Assembly (NCBI GenBank): GCA_940337035.1
Contig: CALNHX010005247.1
Coordinates: 1-64,000 of the forward strand
Length of the DNA stretch: 64,000 bases
Direction: 5' to 3'
Source: Agriotes lineatus
Lineage: Eukaryota > Arthropoda > Insecta > Coleoptera > Elateridae
Positions 58,200-64,000 of the stretch are shown piece by piece. How positions within the stretch are numbered: position 1 is the stretch's first letter; each line of letters starts with the position of its first letter. A model generated the notes under the pieces. That model worked only from the letters and a program-made list of their open reading frames with translations, did not search any database and was not told where the DNA came from. The position numbers and the translations under genes were made by a program.

Positions 58200-61100
58200 A
58201 ATTAAATGCTGTCTCAAGAGGTGAGGTAGAATGTCCAAACTTCGCTTACGTTATTTTATTCTATAGAGAAACGTTCATTATATACCATAGTGACTTACTC
58301 ACATAATGAGACAAGTCCGAATATTGAAACCTTGGTTTTCTATCATACAAACTAAGAAAGTAAAATATTATCCTAAACATCTAAATACAAATCTTAAAAT
58401 GATGGGTTATATACCATATAAACTACAAATTAAAATGTCTTCACCATAAAGAGCTAATTACGAATATCCAAATGTTCGTTTTTGTACCATGATGAACAAA
58501 ATAAAATGTTGTCCTCAGTAGCTAAGTCTTGATAGTCAAACGTTGGTATGCTGTAACTATCACAATAAAACGTCATCCTAAAGACTTGAGTTCGAATGCT
58601 GAAACGTTCGCGTTCTTACCACACAAATAAGCAAAATAAAACGTTGTCCTCAATACTCAATCTTGATACTCAAGCGTCGGTATGGTGTAACTATCAAAGT
58701 AAAATGTCGTCTAGAAATATTAGTCTTCTTGCTCCACACAAATAAACAAAATAAAATGTTTTTCTCAATACTGAGTCTAAATAATCAAATATCGGTATGG
58801 TGTAACTATTAAACGAAAATGTCGCCTTATGAGGCGAGTTCAAATGATGAAATGTTCATTCTGTTATCGCATGATAATCATCAAAGTAAAATGTCGTCTT
58901 AAGGAGAAGATTTAGAATACTGAAACGTTCGTTCAATTACCATGAAGACTAGTAAAGTAACATACTGTCTAAAAAAGCTGATTTCGAATACTGAAATATT
59001 CGTTTCCTTACCATACAAACAAACTAAAATGTTCTCCTCAATAACTTACTCTTGATGTTTAAATATCGGTATGGTATAACTATCAAAGTAAAATCTCCTT
59101 TTAAAGTTCGAATTCGAATACTGTAACCTTCGTCTTCTTATCACACAAACTATAAAAGTAAAATATAATCGTAAAAAGGTGAGTTTCAATGCTAAAATGT
59201 TCATTTTGCTAACATTACCACTATCTGAATTCCAATGCTGTAACGTTCGTTTCTTTATTATACAAACTATTAAAGTCAAATATAGTCTTAAAAACTTGAG
59301 TTTGAATGGTGCAACCTTCATTTTATTGTAAACTTGCAAAGTAAAATTTCGTCATTTAGCTATAATATAAACTATCAGAGTAAAATATAGTCTTAAACAG
59401 CTAATTTCGAATGCTGAAACATTGTTTTTGTTACCGTTCAAACTAACAAAGTAAAATGTCTCCCTAAAGAACGGAATTACAATGCTTCAACGTTGATTTT
59501 GTTATAAGCTGTCAAAGTAAAATATAGTCTTAAAAAGCAAATATTGAATGCTGAATCATTTTTCTTACAACCATTCAAGATAACAAAGTAAAATGCCGCC
59601 CTAAAGAACTGAATTACAATTCTTCAACGTTGATTTTGTTATGATACAAACTATCAAAGTAAAATGTAGTCTTAAAAGGCTAATATTGAATGCTGAATCA
59701 TTTTTCTTATTACCATTCAAGATAACAAAGTAAAATGTCGCCCTAAACAGCTAAATTATAATGCTTTGATGTTCAATTTGTTATCATATAAACTATAGAA
59801 GTAAAATGTAGTCGTAAGAAGGTAATATCGAATGCTAAAACGCTTCTTTTGTTACCAATCCAACAATAGAAATAAAATGTCGTCCTAAATAGAAAAATTA
59901 CAATGCTTCAACTTTCATTTTGTTGTCATACAAATTATCAAAGTAAAATGTAGTATTAATGAGGTAATTACAATGCTAAAACTTTTTATTACCATAAAAA
60001 TGAATACAATAAAATCGTCTTAGAGAACTGAGTTCAATTGCTGAAATGTTAGTCTTGTTAGCATACAAACTAACAAAGCAAAATTTCGTCTTAAAGGCTT
60101 TAGTATGAATGCTAAAGTGTTTGTTTTCATACCATAGCAATTAACAAAGTAAATATTGTCTTAAAACTCCGAGTTTGAATGCTGAAATGTTCATCTTACT
60201 AATATACAGAATAAGAAAGTATAGAGTAGTCTTATAGAGCTGATTTCAAATGCTAAACCGTTCGTCTTATTACCATACAAACTATTAAAGTAAAATGTAT
60301 AAAAAAGCTGATTTTCATCGCGAAAATATCCGTTTTCTTATCATAAAAAGCAAAATAGAAGGTTTTCTTCAATAACTGACTCATGATGTTCAAACATCGG
60401 TATCATGTAACTATCATAGTGAAATCTTCTTGTAAAGTTCTAAATTCGAATGCGGTAACGTTCGTCTTCTTATCAAGTTATTACACAAACTGTTATAGTA
60501 AAATTTAATCTTAGAAAGGTGAGTTAATGTTAAAACTTTCCTATTGTTGCGTACAAAATATACTACGTATAAGAAACAAATGCAGGTAAAGGGACAACTT
60601 TGATTCCGCAAAACCATTGAATACTCATTTGTGGAATTTATTGAATCTGTCTGTTAAATGTAGTATAACAAAGTAAAATGTCATCTTAAAGAGCTATTAA
60701 AAAGAGTTCAAATGTTGATACGTCCTGATGTTCTATCAAGGTAAAGTGTCGTTTTAAAGATGTAATTTCGAATGCTGAATCGTTTTTCTTGTTGTCATTC
60801 AAGGTGTAAATGTAAGATATTGCCCTAGTGCTGAATTACAATGCATCAACGTTTATTTTAAAATCATACGATCATACAAACTATCAAAGTAAAAAACTGC
60901 ATACGAATGGTGAGACGTTCATTTTATTAACATATAAACTACCAAAGTGTAGGCTTATCATTTTTTGCGTTACAATTACCCCAAACTAACAAAGTAAAAT
61001 GTCGCCTTAAAGAGCTGAATTACAATATTTCAACGTTTATTTTGTTATCATACAAGCTATCAAAGTAAAATGCAATCTTCAGTAGCTGCGTGAGAATGGC

Positions 61101-63720
61101 TCAACGTTTATTCTATTAACATGCAAACTATCAAAGAAAATGGAGTCTTAAAGATCTGCGTTGCGATGTTGAAATTTTCTTCTTGTCACTACATGAACTA
61201 GCCAAGCACCATTTCGAGGTTTGATTTACAATGGCAACATATTAATTTTATTTCTATACAAACTATAATATACTGCTCCACAAATGAACTGGGCCATTTG
61301 CATATAATGGTGCAATTTTCAAAAATATTTTCCAAAAGGACAATCATGAAATTTCTGGTAACTTTTCGGGATTGTGTCACTATAAAAAGCAATTCTTTTC
61401 ATAATTTGGTTTAAATAAAACTAAGTCCATTAATAAAATATTATCATTTGAAAATTTTGAGTTTTTCCCAAATGTTGATTGCACATTGCATACAAAGTAT
61501 GCCAAATCGTTGCCAAACGTTCCGAGGGACTCAAAAAACTATTAATTTTCTTTTTATGTTCTTCCTCTTATTTTTGTTAAATATAGTTTTTTTTATAATT
61601 TTTTCTTTTTTTATATTATTATGATTTTGTTAATGCGTCAGTTAATATTTGAGAATAGTGAAATTAAATATGCTTAATATGAGTATACTATAAAACAAAA
61701 ACTATTATATATATTTTTTGTGACGTAATGTAACAAAATACAATTTTTATAGGTGGTCCAGTTCATTTGTGGAGCAGTATAGTAAAATGTCTGTAATGTA
61801 CTTCTTGTTATCATATAAACTCAATACCGTGTTAAAGAGCTGAGTTCGAACGATAAAACCATACACCGCAGCTGAACAACTGAATTCGAATGTTGAAATA
61901 CAAACTAGCAGGATGGAAGTCGTTCTGAAGAGCTACGTTCGATTTTTTACAGTTCCTTGCGTTAATGAAACAGTCATTTCATGTACCATGCTGGTTTTGG
62001 TTCTTAAAGAAAACGTCAATTTCATCTACCATACTGACTAGCACTAGCAAAATAAGATGTAGTACTCAGATTTGAAACGTTCGTATCGTATACCGTGTAC
62101 CATACAAACTAGCTAAATAGGTGATTTGATTCCTATAAGGAAATCTTCGTTCCATGTACCATGCTTGTTAGCGAGTTAAATATTGTTCTGAGCAGAAGAT
62201 TCCGAATGCTAGTTTCATATACTACACAGACTAGTAAAGTACCTAAATTGATATTCCAAGAAGATGATTTCCAATTGTTAACATACGTGTGGTGTATAAT
62301 TTAGACTTTGTAAAGAATTATTCTAAAGAGATCGTTTTGAATATTTAACTGTTCGTTTGGTGTACTACATATACTAGTTTTCGAAAAAGAACCGAGGCTG
62401 AATGTAAAACATTTGTTTGCGCCATTTCGGTCCCTAAAGAAAAACGTACTTTCCTCGGCATTAAAATCATAGTAACAAGTAAAATTTAATCTTAAAGAGC
62501 GAATTCCGAATGTTTAAATGTTCCTTTTTCTTAACATGCAAACTAGTAAGTAAAATGTCTTTTAAATAACTGAATTCAAGTGACAAAATTATTGCTTTAT
62601 TACCACAAAAATTAGCGAAGTCGAATGTAGTCTGAAAGAGCTGAGTACGAACGCTGAAATTTACATCTTGTTAACTTACAAAGTAGGAAAATAACACGTA
62701 GCCTTATACAGCTGCGTTGTAATACTGATACATCCTTTTTTTACCGTACAAACTAGGAAAGTAAAATGTAGTCTTAAAGAGCGAAGTGTCAACGCTAAAA
62801 TGTTCATCTTGTTAATATACAAAGTCGGAAAGTAACAAGTAGTCTTATACAGTTGAGTTCAAATGCTGCATCGTTCGTCTTGTTAGCAGACAAACTATCA
62901 TCAAACTAAAATGAACTTCTTAAGGAGCTGAGTTCGAATGTTCAATTATTCGTTTCCTTACCATACAAACTAATAAAGTAAGATGCCGTTTTAAAGAACT
63001 GAGCTCATGTGCCAAAACGTTTGTCTTGTTACCATAAAAACTAGCAAAGTAAAATGTAGTTTCACAGAGCGAAATTCAAATTGTCAATTATTCATTTCCT
63101 TACCATACAAACTAGCAAAGTCACATGTCGTTTTAAATAACTGAGTTCAAGTGCTAAAACGTTTGTCTTATTACCATAAAAACTAGCAAAGTAAAATGTA
63201 GTCTGAAGGAGCTGACTTCGTCTTGTTACAATACAAACTAGTAAGGCACAATGTCCTGTTACAGAGCCGAGTTCGAATAGCGAAACGTTCGTTTTGTTAC
63301 CATACGAACTACAAAAGTAAAATGTCGTTTCAAACAGCTGCGTGCAATTGCTTAAACGCTTGTCTGGTTACCATACAAATTACCAAATAAAATGTAGTCT
63401 TAAATAGCTGCGTTCGGACACTGAAATGTTCTTCCTGTTAACATACAAAGTACCAAAGTAAAAAGTCGTCTTAAACAGTTGAGTTCAAATGCTGAAATGT
63501 GTGTTTTGTGACCATACAAACTACAAAAGCAAAATGTCGTCTTAAACAGGTGAGTTCAAACGCTGAAATGTTCCTCTTCTTAACATATAAAGTACCAATG
63601 TAAAATGTCGTATTAAAGAACTAAATTTAAATGCTAAAAGGTTCGTCTTGTTACCATACAAAAGAGCTAAGTTCGAATTTTGAAAAGTTTGCCTCACTAT
63701 CATACACACTAGTGTAAAAG
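58200..63720 (+). repeat. ~71-bp tandem repeat array, main block
   Basis: About 70 diverged units, one every ~71 bp (range roughly 60-90), with the order accatacaaactagcaaag, taaaatgtcgtcttaaag, agctgagttcgaatgctg and aaacgttcgtcttgtt. Divergence is highest at 61,800-62,450. It is interrupted by a Tc1-like MITE at 61,273-61,777. Orientation is the same as the two intron 4 segments of the malate-dehydrogenase-like gene. All open frames in this block are translations of the repeat. Confidence 0.9.
61273..61777. mobile_element. Tc1/mariner-like non-autonomous element
   Basis: The 505-bp element has inverted ends ctgctccacaaatgaactgg / ccagttcatttgtggagcag with TA outside both (61,271-61,272 and 61,778-61,779). 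It is inserted inside an aactat|agtaaaatg position of the 71-bp unit. The interior is very AT-rich and non-coding. Ends of this form and a TA target are typical of Tc1-like elements. Confidence 0.8.
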
Positions 63721-63790
63721 GCTTTGCCCAGAACTTCTCTCGCCGATATTCAAACACTAAATAATTTTAAAAATCAAACTAAGTTAGAAG

Positions 63791-63908
63791 GGCAGGGGGA
63801 CTGCGTATGCAGTCCCAACGTCTTGTGGAATATTGCAAGGGAACGGACTATTTCTACTTGAACTACGGGGCACCGACCCTTCGAATTCCTGCGTTGCAGC
63901 TGTATTAA
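63791..63908 (+). other. Possible terminal coding exon of an unknown gene
   Basis: After the repeat array the composition becomes GC-balanced and one frame reads MQSQRLVEYCKGTDYFYLNY then GAPTLRIPALQLY and stops at 63,906-63,908. AATAAA follows at 63,988-63,993, a spacing that fits a last exon. The upstream AG (63,789) has no convincing pyrimidine tract, a second frame is also open across this stretch, and I recognise no family, so this may equally be mobile-element sequence. Confidence 0.22.
63797..63816. repeat. Short perfect hairpin
   Basis: An 8-bp stem GGGACTGC / GCAGTCCC encloses a GTAT loop at the boundary between the 71-bp array and the GC-balanced DNA. It may mark the end of a mobile element, but no matching terminus was found. 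Confidence 0.6.
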
Positions 63909-64000
63909 GTAAGGCACTAATTTGTTGCCCCTTTTTGTATCGTACAACATTTATTCTGTATCTATATTGGGGTCCATTTTTGGTAACAATAAAGCCTGTG

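Noticed and set aside
58200..63720. CRISPR-like regular repeats
   Set aside because: Units are contiguous, ~71 bp and diverged without identical repeats and unique spacers; the genome is eukaryotic. It is a satellite.

Overview
This window is eukaryotic and most likely from an insect, possibly a beetle. It is AT-rich, its coding exons have short 48-96 bp GT-AG introns, and most of it is transposable-element debris: CR1/Jockey-type and RTE-type non-LTR reverse transcriptase relics, a BEL/Pao integrase relic, Helitron-like elements, TA-flanked foldback elements and MITEs, a tRNA-derived SINE and two diverged satellite families. The species assignment is inference. I see no prokaryotic operon, CRISPR array or rRNA gene.

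Two host-type protein genes can be read, both on the plus strand. The first is a secreted pancreatic-lipase-family gene: five exons between 11,808 and 14,498 with a complete Ser-Asp-His triad, but without its 5' exon(s). The second is a five-exon gene at 39,667-55,536 for a 365-residue protein with the fold signature of mitochondrial malate dehydrogenase. Its catalytic His, catalytic Asp, one substrate-loop Arg and the NAD-ribose acidic residue are all replaced while the frame and splice sites stay intact, so it looks like a pseudoenzyme. Its introns 2 and 4 (3.0 and 11.7 kb) are packed with mobile DNA. A possible third gene end (stop codon plus AATAAA) lies at the extreme right, with weak support.

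Layout: 0-4.3 kb, foldback element and unassigned DNA; 4.3-4.6, SINE; 6.1-6.4, possible LTR/primer-binding site; 7.2-11.1, tandem array of a ~180-bp unit; 11.4-14.5, reverse transcriptase relic and lipase gene; 15-19.9, three MITE/foldback elements, an RTE relic and copy A of an unrecognised repeat; 20-24.2, mostly unassigned; 24.3-27, RTE and BEL/Pao relics; 28.1-29.3, one long open reverse transcriptase ORF (368 codons); 29.3-32.3, two Helitron-like elements and a foldback; 32.6-33.1, RTE relic; 33.1-38.0, unassigned; 38.1-38.8, copy B of the unrecognised repeat; 39.7-55.5, the malate-dehydrogenase-like gene; 55.7-58.2, a 2.4-kb TA-flanked foldback carrying part of a FEN/XPG-like nuclease gene; 58.2-63.7, a ~71-bp tandem repeat that also occurs inside the last intron of the malate-dehydrogenase-like gene.

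The observations most worth following are the malate-dehydrogenase-like pseudoenzyme, the foldback that duplicated the 3' end of a nuclease gene into both arms, and a THAP-domain transposon with an exact 9-bp target duplication whose internal-deletion MITE derivative sits 10 kb away in the same gene.
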